Source: Datura wrightii
Taxonomy: Eukaryota > Streptophyta > Magnoliopsida > Solanales > Solanaceae
Reading direction: 5' to 3'
DNA length: 64,000 nucleotides
NCBI GenBank assembly: GCA_035772735.1
Contig: JASDFA010000016.1
Span: 143,666,501-143,730,500, forward strand
Every line of letters begins with the position of its first letter. Within the stretch, counting starts at the first letter, position 1. Shown piece by piece: positions 23,461 through 35,402 of this stretch. The position numbers and the translations under genes are program-made. The notes beneath the pieces were generated by a model that was not told where the DNA came from, ran no database searches, and saw nothing but the letters and a program-made list of their open reading frames with translations.

Positions 23461-24013
23461 TTGCATGCTATGCATCAGTTAATTGAAGGACCCGGTCAGT
23501 AGAGTTCAGATTTCTGAGTGAGCCTATCTTAGAACGGGAGGGTAGTTCAGTTGTTCCTGTAGGTCGATTTATTTCATACCTTAAGGCTAGGAAGATGATT
23601 TCTAAGGGTTGCTTGTACCATTTAATTAGGGTTAAGGACTTGTAGTCCAAAACCCCGACTATCCAGTCCGTATCAATAGTACGTGAGTATCCAGAGGTCC
23701 TTCCTGATGATTTGCCAGGTGTCCCTCCCGAGCGGGAGATTGATTTCAGTATAAATCTTCTCCCCGACACGTAACCTATATCTATTCTGCCTTACAGAAT
23801 GGCTCCTGCCGAGCTAAAAGAGTTGAAGGATCTGTTAGATAAAGGTTTTATTAGGCTGAGTAAGTCCCCATGGGGTGCACTAGTCCTATTCGTTCGAAAG
23901 AAAGATAATTCTCTTCACATATGCATTGATTATAGGCAGTTGAACAAGGTCACTGTCGAGAACAAGTATCCATTACCTAGGATCAATGATTTTTTTGACC
24001 AGCTTCAGGGTGC
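23461..24013 (+). pseudogene. T1 reverse transcriptase, amino part
   Basis: A connecting region with stops (YPEVLPDDLPGVPPEREIDF) leads into RT: MAPAELKELKDLLDKGFIR, SPWGALVLFVRKKD, CIDYRQLNKVTVENKYPLPR and FFDQLQGAK. These are the Ty3/gypsy RT fingers/palm motifs in order. The frame is intact from 23799 until beta interrupts it after QGAK at 24018; it resumes at 46214. Confidence 0.85.
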
Positions 24014-24018
24014 CAAGT

Positions 24019-25622
24019 TGATGTGTTGTGATTTTATGGCACTTCCGACGCTTAAAACCAAGAAATTATGCACATTCCAGGTATGTTTATATAGGTATGA
24101 TGTGTTTTGTGTTTAATGTTGCAGGAAAATAGCTCCGGAAGTGAACTGGGCAAATTAATGCTGAAAACAACTGAAAGGGTGACTGCCAGGCACTTCACGA
24201 GTCATTGGCAAAAGGAATAACTTATTGTTGAAGGCATGGGAAATTATTGAAGTGGGAAGAAGTTGAGACAGTGTAACTGACGGGATGAGGGAACGACTCA
24301 TTACACCTGGTAACGAGTCGTGAAGTCAGTCGTGAAGACTGGGAGAGAAAATATTGCTAAAGTAGCTAGTGGGTTGATGACAGACTTAACCAGTCATTAG
24401 TTGACTAAATGACTCGTTGGCAGATCACTAGAACCAACAGTAAGGTGCACTGGAATATTGAAAGAGTTAGACCACGAGGGGCATAACGACTTGTGCCCAG
24501 GAACTACGAGCCGTTAGGTGACCCGTTGTCACAACTGGGTATGATGCCGAGGATGACTATTTTAAGCCGGGCACAACTCATCAAAGGACCCAATGATTCG
24601 TCACCAAGCCCGTTGCCACTGCCGACCTGGTTTCCAGTTTTAGTTAGGAAAAGGTTTTCTTGGAACTATAAATACACATTTTAGGTTTATTTTTGTTAAG
24701 AAGCCGATTATTATTAATTTTCAAGTAGGATTTTTGGTGTTTTACGATTATTCTTGAGTCAAGAAACAAGGTTTACTATTTTGTTCTTGAATTTGAGGAT
24801 CAAAAGTAATATTGGAATTTATTCATCAACATTGGAGTTTTATTCAATTTACTAGGTTTTTCTTTTACGATAATTTGTAAGTTGCACTTATGATTTATTC
24901 AATAATTTGTGATTGTGATCATACAAACATGAGTAGCTAAACCCATAACTAGGGTTGTGGAAACCAAGATGAATTAATCCACATAGGTAAAATAATTAGT
25001 GATTCTTGAACGGGATTAAATGCATGTATTGTTTTTCCCTTCGTTTTGATTATTTCTTGACGGTTGCAAACGTTAGGACTTTCCTTATTCTTACCTACCG
25101 AACCAAGGAGGTAAAGAATGGGAAAAGGGATTAAAAATGGATATTTGAGGCTATAAACCCTCATCTAATAGATTGAACCTGTCAGGGGATAGCTAATCTG
25201 ATATTAAGGGTAAGGGTCGATTAAAGTACACCCGTATATGGACCAAGTTGCGTGGTGATAATAATCTAGATAGGGGACCAACCATTTAGTGAACCTAACT
25301 TACCAATATTGCATGTTAAACACCGGAATAGATCACTATTGTATAAGCCTTGTGGTTATGAAGTCTTGGGGAACACAACCCTAGTCAAGTCGTTAATTGA
25401 ATACAAACCGAATTTGATCTAAGCATTCAGTAGTTTTACTTTTGTTTATTATTCTATTTCTTTCCCCCTGTAGGAAATAAGTAACTCAATAGTAACAGCT
25501 ATTCCCATTAACTTAAGTTCTTACCATATTTCCTATGGGATTGACTTCAACCTTTGTTGGGTTCTATATTTGACAATCGACCACTTATATCTCAATTGCG
25601 AGGTGTAATTTGGGAGACATCA
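24019..25622 (+). repeat. beta 5' LTR
   Basis: 1604 bp. TATAAATA is at 24667-24674. The cassette lies at 24190-24625, upstream of the TATA box. Bases around 24540 read CAACTGGGTATGATG straight through, giving the empty form of the alpha2 insertion site at 35402/45133. Confidence 0.88.
24190..24625 (+). repeat. beta LTR cassette of ACGACTCGT-type repeats
   Basis: Units such as CACGAGTCAT, AACGACTCATT, TAACGAGTCGTG, CGACTTGTGCCC and TGACCCGTTG, with CAGTGTA spacers. The class is the same as T1 and the Tekay solo LTR, although beta is an unrelated element. The array ends about 40 bp before the TATA box. Confidence 0.6.
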
Positions 25623-25627
25623 AATTT

Positions 25628-25645
25628 TGGCGCCGTTGAGGGGAA
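25628..25645 (+). other. beta primer-binding site, tRNA-Asp type with changes
   Basis: TGGCGCCGTTGAGGGGAA differs from the alpha site at GAG for GCC-like positions but keeps the first eleven bases. It lies five bases after the LTR end. Confidence 0.7.
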
Positions 25646-25759
25646 TACGACCAAGGCTTTTGTTAATTGTGTTTTCTTTACTATTGGTTCTTATTTCCTT
25701 TTTTTATTTTTCTTTTGTTGTTTTGGTTGCTTAACACGTCTTAGGTTTGTGCATGCCCC

Positions 25760-28270
25760 GATACTAGGAGCCAAGGAAATCTCCTAGTTCCAATTGATCT
25801 AGAACTTGAGCAGACGTTAAGAAACCTGAGAAGAATGGACAACATCTAAGAGAAGGAAACCATGGACCAAGCCACAACGAGAATGTTGGCTGAAGAGCAA
25901 GCTCGGGCTAAAGATCATAAATTAGCTAGAGTTGCTGAAGAGCAACGTCTAGCTGCAGTAAGCAGAGCGAGCTAGACAACCCAGAGGTCCAGAACACCAG
26001 AGACACCGGTATTTTGATGAGGAGGATGATACTGATATAGATGAAGCCAGTGCCATTGGAGCTATAGTCCCTCCTCCTTTGCCTACTAGGGCAAAGTTTG
26101 ACGTTAGCAGTGTAATGATCCAACCGCTCAATATGAAGGGAATATTTGCGGGTCATGCATCTGATGATGCCCATGCTCACTTGACAAATTACATGGGTAT
26201 ATGTAAGGAATACAAACAATCGGGGGTGAGCCAGGACGCAATCAAACTAAGGTTATTTCCATATTCACTTAGGAGTGAGGCAACGATGTGGTTGGCTGAG
26301 CTGCCGAATGATTCAATCACTACTTGGGAGGAACTTAAGAGATCTTTTATTGAAAGGTTCTTCCCACCATCCAAAGCATTTCAGTTGAAAGATGAAATAT
26401 ATAACTTCAGACAGTTAAATTCGGAGGCACTCCGTGAGACCTGGTTGCGTTTCAACCAAAAGCTCAAAAAGGGTGCCAAATCACAGGATTCCGGATGATA
26501 CATTGTTGGAGATCTTTTATAGGTCTCTGAATGCCAACACCAAGGTGGTGGCTGATACCATCTTCGGAGGAACCTTTATGAGCCACACTTATACAGAGGC
26601 TACAGAGCTGCTAGACAGGATCACCAAAACCAACCGAGCTTGGCACACTAGAAAGTCGGAGATTCTGGCTGGTTCTTATGCAGTTGGTATGTCTATAGAA
26701 CAGAGGAGAAAATATGAGGAGCATGATAAAGATATTGAAGAGATAAAGACCACCATGGGGTTGCTTGCCAAGCACTTGATGGGATTCGGAGTAGAAAAGG
26801 TAAATGTTGTGGGTTCTCAGGTCAAGGTCCCGATAAATGATGGATGTGAATCTGAGTTTGAAGAAGAAGATGATTATTTAAATGATCAGAGGGCGGGTTT
26901 ACGGACCAACAGTCAAGGGTCTAACCAAGACTCTTGGAATCAAGGTCTAGGGAACCAAGGTCGGAACTTTTACAAGGATAATAATTACAATCGGGGCCAA
27001 TACCGAGATAATGGATACTGGAAGAAGCGCGAGGAGTTCAAAAATGATAGAGACAGTCTATATGTTCCCCCAATAAACCGTAAGCCAGAGTACAGTGGTT
27101 CAAGGGTTGAGGAAATGCTCCCCAAAGTACTCAAGTAGATGGAGACAATAGATGGCCACTTTAAGGAGCTCCACGCTGATATTTCTGGTTTAAATCAAAA
27201 GGTGGAGTCACATGCCATGGTGATTAGGCAGATTGAGCAGTATATGAGTCAGATGTCTGTTGCAATGAATTATAGGAAGAAAGGCACACTTCCCAGCAAC
27301 ACAGTGCAAAATTTGAAAAATGACAGTCATTGCATGGCGGTAACTACTAGGAGCGGGAAGGCCACAATTGATCCTCCGAGGCCATTTGTAATTAAGGAGT
27401 CAGAGAAGCCCGTCTTGATTAATGATGATGGTGTAGCGGATTTCGAAAAACCAACTTTGGTTGGGGACTCAGATGTGCAAACTTCTCCAAGTAATGCAAA
27501 GGGGAAGGAGCTGCCCATGGGAACAAGAAAGAGGCACAACAAAAACTTACATTGATCCCTAGACCTCCTCCTCCTTATACACATCGTTTGAAGAAGAAAG
27601 CTGAAGATGGGAAATATCAAAAGTTTATCTCTATGCTTAAGAAGCTATCGGTGAACATCCCATTAGTTGAGGCACTTGAGCAGATGCCCGGATATGCCAA
27701 ATTCATGAAGGACCTCGTCACCTGGAAAAATACTGTAAGTTTAAAACCTGCCGATAATTTGCACCACTGTGGTGCCATAACTACATGAGTCCTAGCTCAG
27801 AAGAAGGAAGACCCAGGTGTGTTTACTATACCTTGAACCATTGGGGATGTTGAGTTTCCAAGGGCCCTTTATGACTTGGGAGCTAGCATAAATTTGATGC
27901 TGCTAGTAGTATTCAAAAAGTTAGGCTTGGGAAACCCCACAACGACTACTATGCGACTACTGATGGATGATAGAACCGTTAAAAAGTGGTGGGGATTTTA
28001 TTTGATGTGCCTGTCAAGGTGGACAAAGTTCTATTCCCAGCAGACTTTGTGATTTTGGACTGCGAAGTCGATTATGAGGTCCCCATTATTTTGGGGCAAC
28101 CATTCCTTGCAACAGGTAAGGCCCTAGTAGATGTGGAGGCAGGCCAGTTAAAATTCAGGTTGAACAAAGAAGAGGTGACCTTCAACATTAGCCATACCAT
28201 GAAACAACCAAGGGAATTCAACATAGTCTCAACACTAGAGGATGGAGACGAATTACTTGATGAATTCTGA
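25760..28270 (+). pseudogene. beta gag-protease, broken
   Basis: The amino end reads TRSQGNLLVPIDLELEQTLR to a stop, then a Glu/Ala-rich coil (ARVAEEQRLAAV). The gag core at 26079-26498 has MKGIFAGHASDDAHAHL, FPYSLRSEATMWLAELP and ERFFPPSKAFQLKDEI, then a frameshift near 26480. The next frame (to 27138) ends in an Asn/Gln/Gly-rich linker and VEEMLPKVLK. After a stop it runs to 27555, followed by a further frameshift into IPRPPPPYTHRLKKKAEDG. Retropepsin-like part: YDLGASINLM near 27870-27900 and IILGQPFLATGKALVDV at 28081-28140, with further breaks between. At least five disruptions in all. No zinc knuckle was found. Confidence 0.8.
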
Positions 28271-28286
28271 GTAGTCAAGAGACTTG

Positions 28287-28420
28287 CATCGTGTTGCGAT
28301 GTTAAATCAGGCGCTGCATGGGAGGCAATCCATGGAGGTTTTTTGGTGAAGTCTGAGTAGCATAAACACCCACGTCGTGCCGCGACGTTAAATCAAGCGC
28401 TTCTTGGGTGGCAACCCAAG
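28287..28420 (+). ncRNA. tandemly duplicated double-hairpin module HP1/HP2 (beta)
   Basis: Copy one: HP1 CATCGTGTTGCGATG (28287-28301) and HP2 CATGGGAGGCAATCCATG (28317-28334). Copy two: HP1 ACGTCGTGCCGCGACGT (28372-28388) and HP2 CTTGGGTGGCAACCCAAG (28403-28420). Each stem is paired, and the two copies differ from each other and from alpha by compensated changes (CATG/CATG, CTTG/CAAG and CACG/CGTG at the stem base). The first copy begins about 17 bases after the gag-protease stop. Confidence 0.6.
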
Positions 28421-29536
28421 TTGTAAATGTAAGAAATAAATAGTGTTTAGATTTGTTGATGGGTGCAGGTGATTAAGATGGAAAATTTGAAGTTGGAACC
28501 AAAAATTGGAACTTTAGTTCTGGTGCAAAAAGTGACAGAATGACTCATTTTCTGACCTGACGAATCATTCAGTCAAATCGTGAAGAGAGCTGCAGAAAAC
28601 AGGGGAGCAACAGATGACTTAATGATTCATTTCTTCAGGAAATGAATCATGAGGTCCCCCGTCATGTACACTGGATAGCAGTTAGAATCAAAAGGAAAAA
28701 GGGTGATAACGGCTTACTCAACGAATCGTTGGGAGACCAAATGATTCGTTAAGTGACCCGTCTTGAAGCCACACTAGTCCAAGGACCACGACTCAGGCCA
28801 TGACTCGTTGGATGACACCACGAGTTATTGCTTAATTTGTTAGGTCCCAGGTAAGTATGTTAATCTCCAGTCATGACAGGAAAGGGTATAATGGTTCATT
28901 TAAGCACTTAACGAATCATCACACTGGGCGTTATATGTTTTAATGAACATATCTGACCCAACCCAGGATTGGAATTGGGGTAACTTTTAATTTGAATCAT
29001 TAAAACCCAATTTCTTTTCCTTTTTTCCAGATTCTCACCACTAAACTTAAAACCAAAATACTTCAAATTTCCCTCATCCTCTTCTTCTCTCAAACCCCAT
29101 CGTAAAATCTTCAACTTTGCACTTCCAATCATTCAAACGCACACATGATTGCACTCCATCTTTGATCAGTCATGTTATGAGTAATCTCTCCCAGTAAACA
29201 TTTGAATATCTTTGCATTTAAACAAGAATTTTGAGGACCCATGTTTTGAATGAAATTGAATTTATTTTGAGTAATATTGTGCCTATGTCAATCTATGCCT
29301 CTTGATGTCAATGAACCATAGGAAGGTTTAAGCAAATGGATTTCGATTGTATATACACTTGAGTTGGTTTTAGAATGTAATGTCTATGCTTGTGGAGTTT
29401 AACAATGGAAGAAGATGAAGATGAACATATGGGTGAACTGAAACTCTTGAACACAAGCTACATCATGAGTCGTTGATCACCAAATGACTCATTGTGTAGC
29501 TCGTCCTGAGTGGGAAAATTAAACCACTAAGGCAGT
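28421..29536 (+). promoter_or_regulatory. beta internal cassette region, first part
   Basis: Bases 28545-28930 carry the same ACGACTCGT/GATTCGTTAAG motif class as the beta LTR, with GTACACTGG spacers. A TTAAAACCC-like stretch near 29006 could serve as a weak TATA, but I see no convincing box. The rest of the stretch to the solo LTR is AT-rich without genes. It corresponds to the internal promoter-intron zone of alpha and gamma. Confidence 0.45.
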
Positions 29537-30841
29537 TGTTCGGCGATTTCGGTATAACTACACGCAAGTGCACATGGTTGAACAAGTAGTAAAGTGGCTC
29601 AAGTAAGCCAAGTATCGATCCCACAGGGACTGGACTAAGGTATTAATCTAATCAAGTGTCAATAAACTTTAACTCTAAACTGCAGACAACAGTGTGAAGA
29701 AGTTTTTGGTATTTTCTTCCTAATTTTATACTAAGTATAAAACGAATATACAATTTGAGTCTGAACTATAAGTATGAGCATGCTAAGTTTAAATGAACAT
29801 GTAGAGAAATAAATTAGCGATACAATTTGATTAATCTTTCCTCCGGTTGCTAGTCAAGAAATATTGCCTATGGATTAAAACTCTCGTATTTAACCCAACT
29901 TAAGAATCATGAACCTTCCACCTACATTTTTGTGATAAAAAGAAATTCATGTTCTAGCCATACAAAACCGATTCCTTAATTGACTAATACGACATTTAGG
30001 TATATTTCTATCCTGAAGGTAAATCAATTCTCAATTTTCCCAAACTGAGAAAAGATCATATCCTATCAATTCACAATTTTCCAATTTCTTGCTCTCTCGA
30101 GTGAAACCGGACTTTTTAGATATACATTAATGTTGGCCACACATTAACGCAGTAAGAACAAGAATCAATAGAACAACCATGGAAGAAAAGATGAAAAACC
30201 AATTTATCAATAATTACATTTCAATACAAATGTTCTTAACCTCAGCAAGAAGGGAATTTAGCCACTCATTTGTGGATTAAACATCGTTAAATGAGTGTTA
30301 ATCATACAAGCAATTGAAACAAAGAAGAAGGAGATAGAGAAAAACCCTGAGATTTTTGTCCCCTCAACTGCCTGTAACCCACGTTCTTGCTCCACCAAGT
30401 CAGAATTATTAAAAATAAAACCTAAGTGTTCTATTTATACTAGTGGGAATTTTTCCCGGAATAACAAGCAACGTGTCACGAAGTGTATCGCGAAGCACTG
30501 CCTTTGTGACACGGTGTGTATCGTGGAGCGTTGCCTCCATGACACGGTGTGTATCGCGGAGCACTGCCAACGTGTCACGGAGGTATCGCGAAAGCCCTCT
30601 GGAAATCACCCAATTTATTCCAACTTTGGTATTTCACTCCCGATATCATTCCTCCACTTCACCAAATCATAGATTGGGTCCTCCAATGCATTATTTCCTT
30701 CAAAAACAAAGACTAATCATGTTGGTTAATATTTCTTCTCATCTATACAAAAAGGCATGAAAATGTACATAATTAAATACATAAATAAGACAAAACTAAG
30801 TTATAAAGTATCACTTTGGCATGTAATTATGCCCAAGATCA
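29537..30841 (-). mobile_element. solo LTR of the alpha family, inserted in beta
   Basis: 1305 bp, minus orientation, bounded by TGTTCGGCG and CAAGATCA, with perfect TSD GCAGT (29532-29536 and 30842-30846). It matches the alpha LTRs in order: ACGCAAGTGCAC, AAGTATCGATCC, the TATTTATAC TATA box near 30434, the cassette at 30470-30600 (GTGTCACGAAG / CTTTGTGACACGG), and TATGCCCAAGATCA. It is more diverged than alpha1 or alpha2. No internal sequence remains. Confidence 0.9.
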
Positions 30842-31080
30842 GCAGTGTACCTAATGACTGACCTAACGAATCATTGCATTTAGAAACGACTCGTTGGGAC
30901 CAGTCATCAATTACACTGGCCCAACATGAAGGAAGTCTAGTTTGTGACAATGAGCGACCTCACAAGTCATTGCCAGTGGCAACGACTCGTTTAGTCACTC
31001 ATCAGGACCACTGGGCACCAGCCCAAAAATGTTTTTTGTTTCATCTCATCATGCATACTAACAATGTTTCCACAGGTACA
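30842..31080 (+). promoter_or_regulatory. beta internal cassette, second part, and splice acceptor
   Basis: Units AACGAATCATTG, AACGACTCGTTGGG and CAACGACTCGTTTAG continue the beta cassette to about 31015. TTTCCACAG|GTACA at 31067-31080, directly before the ATG, is a good splice acceptor, parallel to alpha1 and alpha2. The donor could not be fixed. Confidence 0.45.
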
Positions 31081-33241
31081 ATGGCTCCAAGAGGTACACC
31101 GAAGAAGGGCCCAACAAAGAAACAAGCACCTGAGCACATTCAACCTTCATACCATAGACTGCATGACGATCCGTCCTCCTCTGAAGAGTCAAGTGGCTCT
31201 GAGGAAGAATATGACATATCAGAGGAGCAGTTAGTGAGGAAATCCACAAAGGCTAGGGCTCAACAAACTTCAAATCTGACAGCCCTGGTTGATGCTCCCA
31301 CTCCACTGGAAAGGGATCCGCCTAGTCGCACTGATGATAGCCAGGGTTGCAACTGGACTTGCTCCTGAGGCTCCCACAGTTGGGCTAAACACAGAGAGAG
31401 TTGATGAATCACATGCTAAGCAAGGGGACTCTGATAATGAACTGACTGAGACCTTGGACACATCAAACAAGCAACTATAGAACATGCGAAGATGGTGTGT
31501 TCATGGTATGAGGGCCATATACAATAGAGATATTTCTCTAAATGAGAAAGGCAATCTGAAGAGGAGCATATATGAGGAGCCAAGGCTGATCACTATAGGG
31601 ATAAAAGACCTTCCAGAGCTACAATAGTGTTCGATAAGTATAGGTTCAGTTGGTTGACCGAGCCATCAGGTAGCTACAACCCGTGCTTAATCCAAGAGTT
31701 CTATGCGGCCAATGCGTCCACTTTACAGAGTTTGGAATTAGGGGGCCAGGAATGGAAAAAGAGTCCCGCCTTAAATTAGGTATTGGTGCGTGAGAATCCT
31801 ACAGATATATCTGAGCGGACAATCTCCGGGATGCTGTATGGGCCAGATTATCATGCTCCGATGAACACGCAGAGTTCGACCACAGGCTATTTGAGCTGAA
31901 AAATGTAAAGTTGAATAGCAGGAGTGCATCCAGCAGTATACTTGGCTGTCTCAGATCATTGCTACAAGTGGTTCGCTAGTTGAATGGCTGCACGGCATAG
32001 AGTCTCAGATAAAGAAGGCTACACTAAACTTTCAAGCAAAATTATGGTGGTCACTGGTGCAGCACAAGCTGGTACCAACCAGCTGTGATAATATCCTCTC
32101 ACCTGACAGGGCAACTTTAGTAGCAAGTATAATGGAGGGATATGCCATTAATTTCCCGTGGTACATTACTGAGGAGATTAGAGAGCGAGCAATCAATGAC
32201 GGTACTACAATCCCCTTTCCCTGCCTGAATGATAGACTCTGTTGGGAGTCAAAGGTGCCAGAATTGCCATCTGTTGACCAGAGAATAGTGGTCCAGAAGA
32301 TAACTGATATTGAGTTGATTCGAGATGACACAAACCCAGTATCGAGGGCAAAGACTCAGGTAGTTGCATCCGCTGGAGCGACCATATTAGCAGAGGCATT
32401 TGGCAGTAGGATGCAGACTGATGCAGCACAGTTCACTGAGTTAGCAGTTGTGCCTATGGAGGGAAGAGAGAGAGATAGCCATCCTGAGGCTACAGATGCA
32501 GCGGATACCTCCACACCTGATGATGTTCCCAAGTCATCATCTATAGCAGTAGCTTCCAGACCACCAATTAGACCTCCATGATCCACTACAACCAGCCTAG
32601 TTATGGTCTCGTGGGAGTTCTTAGTTGATATGGCTAGGCAGCTAGCTAAGGCTGAAAAGTAGCAGGCACACACGGTTCTACAGGTTAAAGTTCTGATAGA
32701 GCAGGTAAAGTCGTGGGTGTCGAAGGAGTTGGAGACATTGTCCAGTTCTGTGCATGGCCAATTGGATGCATTTGAGAAGAGAATGGATGAGCGCCTTGCA
32801 CAGTTACAGGCGCCTGACTTTTCAAGATGGTACTCAGAGCTAGAAGCGCTTAGAGCCAAGGTGTGGGACTTGGCCGCACAATAGGTAGCTGCAGTACCTC
32901 CACCGGTACTTCCTGTGATAGATGATTAGTTTGAAGAAGAGTTACCGCCAATTTTTTATTTTATCACGGAGGAGCTGATGGCACATGATAAGGGAAAGAG
33001 GCCTCATAAGGAGGAAAGTTTCGAAGATGATGCTTACCTGCTCCGTCAGCAAAAACCAGAGCGGAGTGAGATGGAGAGAGCAATGCACATATCGAGAGAG
33101 GAGGCTCGACAGAGAGCCGAGACTGAGGCAGCGAGAGCTCGTAGAGAAGGCACGAGCTTTTTTGGAACTGAATATGCACCGGGTCAAGCCGGTAATGTTG
33201 GAGATAACTTTGGAGGCGTATCTACACCTTCCACCGACTAG
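31081..33241 (+). pseudogene. beta 'putative plant transposon protein' ORF, broken
   Basis: Starts MAPRGTPKKGPTKKQAPEH with an acidic Ser/Glu stretch. A frameshift near 31340 is followed by several stops. Family landmarks appear in order: LTEPSGSYNPCLIQEFYAAN near 31660-31715, ERTISGMLYGPDYHAP near 31815-31865, and GYAINFPWYITEEIRERAIN and PFPCLNDRLCWESKVPE at 32140-32260. The carboxyl part reads as a charged coil (EEARQRAETEAARARREG) ending at 33241. At least four breaks. The protein would be longer than the 406-residue alpha version. Confidence 0.7.
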
Positions 33242-34877
33242 GTAGCTGACACCTAGGTTGCATAGGTATGTTCCCTATTTCCCTAGTTTTGTCTGATATA
33301 TATATATACACACACATCGAGGATGACACATGCTTTTCTTGATAGGGGTGGGGAGGGATACCTATGCATTCTTTTCGTTGAACATAACCAAAGGATTTTT
33401 CTTGCAGGATATCTTTTCCCTTGGGTGTTCCATATCTAGTGGAACCGACACGTTTAGGATTTTATTGTATATTTTTTGTGTTATTTTATGTCAGTCGGAA
33501 GAAAGTTAGGAGAACTGAAGGCATTCAAGAGCTTAAATTGTTTATTTTTTGTTCATTGATAATTTGGTACCCCTCCGAAATTTTTTTATATGTGTATGTG
33601 AAAGTTGACGAGTATGACCTTTGTCAATCTTTGCATGGCATTGAAACTGTCAACATGTTTACCATTGTATGGCTATACCTAAAGTAGAAATTAGTAGAAG
33701 TGATGATGTTGACCAGTGCTATATGTGAGTGAGGTTTAATAGATGAATTCGGTTGTGTGTGTCAATCTAGAACTTGTCTGGTCAATAGTACCGAGATAGA
33801 GGATAGGAAACTAGGAAAGGATCATAGGCCGTTTTTGATTTATGTGCCCACTTTATCCTTAAAAGACCTACCAAAAGAGAACAAAAATCCCTTGATCAAA
33901 ATGTTTGAGCTTAAATTGGCCTTTCTTTTTGTTTACACCAATTTATCTTCCTGCTTTTATTAAGAATGAACCTGTTTTGTCTCTGGTCCTTAGACATTGT
34001 GAACCTCAACTCAGGCAAATCGCCTAAGTTGAGGGTGGCTACTATAGGGGTGATTATGAAGAGTTGGGAGGAATGAAAATTGGGTAATGTAGAAAAGGAA
34101 AGAGCGGGTGCGATATGCATAATGAAAAGAAAGAAGTAAAAATTGTTGTCGAAAAGCATGAAAAGAAAAGAAAAAAAAATGTGACATCAATGAGTGCTTG
34201 AATAAAGAGAAACCGCATCTGTAGTTGCAAAAGCAAAGAAAAGAAGAAGCAGTTAAAGGGAAAAGGGGAGAAAATAGGAAAAAGGTGAAAAGTGGAGCCA
34301 AGAGGTGTGTAGTGCCAAGGAGGGTTGAGATACTAATTTCATATGTACCATACCCGAGCCCGAGCCTACGTTACAAGCCTAGAAAGTCCTATAGTGAACC
34401 TGGTTACTTGTCTAAAAATCGAGGTATTGAAAGTAAAGGCAAGCCTATGGTATTATATTCACATAGTTCAAATTTCTTTGTGAGACCGAGTGAATCTTAC
34501 CTATTCCCAAGAGGAATTTATTGAAATAATCATATACACATGTGTGAGTATGGGACTTCTTTAAGGTAAGAGCATTTCGTCAACAAAATCGTCTGCAAAT
34601 TGTTTGGATCAGGGTTATAGATTTGTGTGTGTGGTTGCAAGTGACAGTGTTTTTCCAGGTTTTGATTCCTCTGTTTTATGGTTTAAAATTTTGCATATTC
34701 ATAGTGATGTGAGTTGATACAATGAAGGAGGGGTTAGGAAATTTTTGATTTGTTGAATGAATATAATTTTCATAAGTTTCCTAGAGTTCTTTCGATTGAA
34801 GCGTCAAAGTAGTTTAGCTTATTTTGTTTTGTTTTATTTTTTCCTGAGGACATGCAAAAGTTCTATGTTGAGGATGT
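33242..34877 (+). other. beta 3' non-coding region
   Basis: No gene. A TA/CA microsatellite lies at about 33295-33316, followed by CATCGAGGATG and GGGGTGGGGAGGG (33346-33358), at the position of HP3 and the purine tract that follow the ORF in alpha. Bases 34361-34400 match the shared 3' motif (TACGTTACAAGCC, AAAGTCCTAT). The tract before the 3' LTR (TTGAGGATGT) is only weakly purine-rich. Confidence 0.5.
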
Positions 34878-35402
34878 TGATGTACCGTGATTTTACGGCA
34901 CTTTCAACAATTAAAACCAAGAAATTATGCATATTCTGGGTATGTTTATATAGGTATGATGTGTTTTGTGTTTAATGTTGCAGGAAAACAGGTTCAGAAG
35001 TGAACTGGGAATATTAATGTTGAAAACAACTGAAAGGGTAACTGCCAGGCACTTCACGAGTTGTTGGCATGAGGCACGACTTGTTGCTGAACGCGTGGGA
35101 AATTATTGAAGTGTGAAGAAGATGTGACAGTGTACCTAATGGGTTGAGGGAATGACTCGTTACACCTGGTAACGAGTCGTGAAGTCAGTCATGAAGACTA
35201 GGAGAGAAAATATTGCCAAAGTAGCCAGTTGAGTTGACGACAGACTTAACAAGTTGTTAGTTGACTAAGCGACTCGTTGGCAGATCACTGGAACAAACTG
35301 TAAGGTGCACTGTAATTTTGAAAGAGTTATACCACGAGGGGCCTAACAACTCGTGCCCAGGCACGACGGGTCATTAGGTGACCCATTGCCACAACTAGGT
35401 AC

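Noticed and set aside
33295..33316. TA/CA microsatellite as a feature of interest
   Set aside because: It is short and ordinary.
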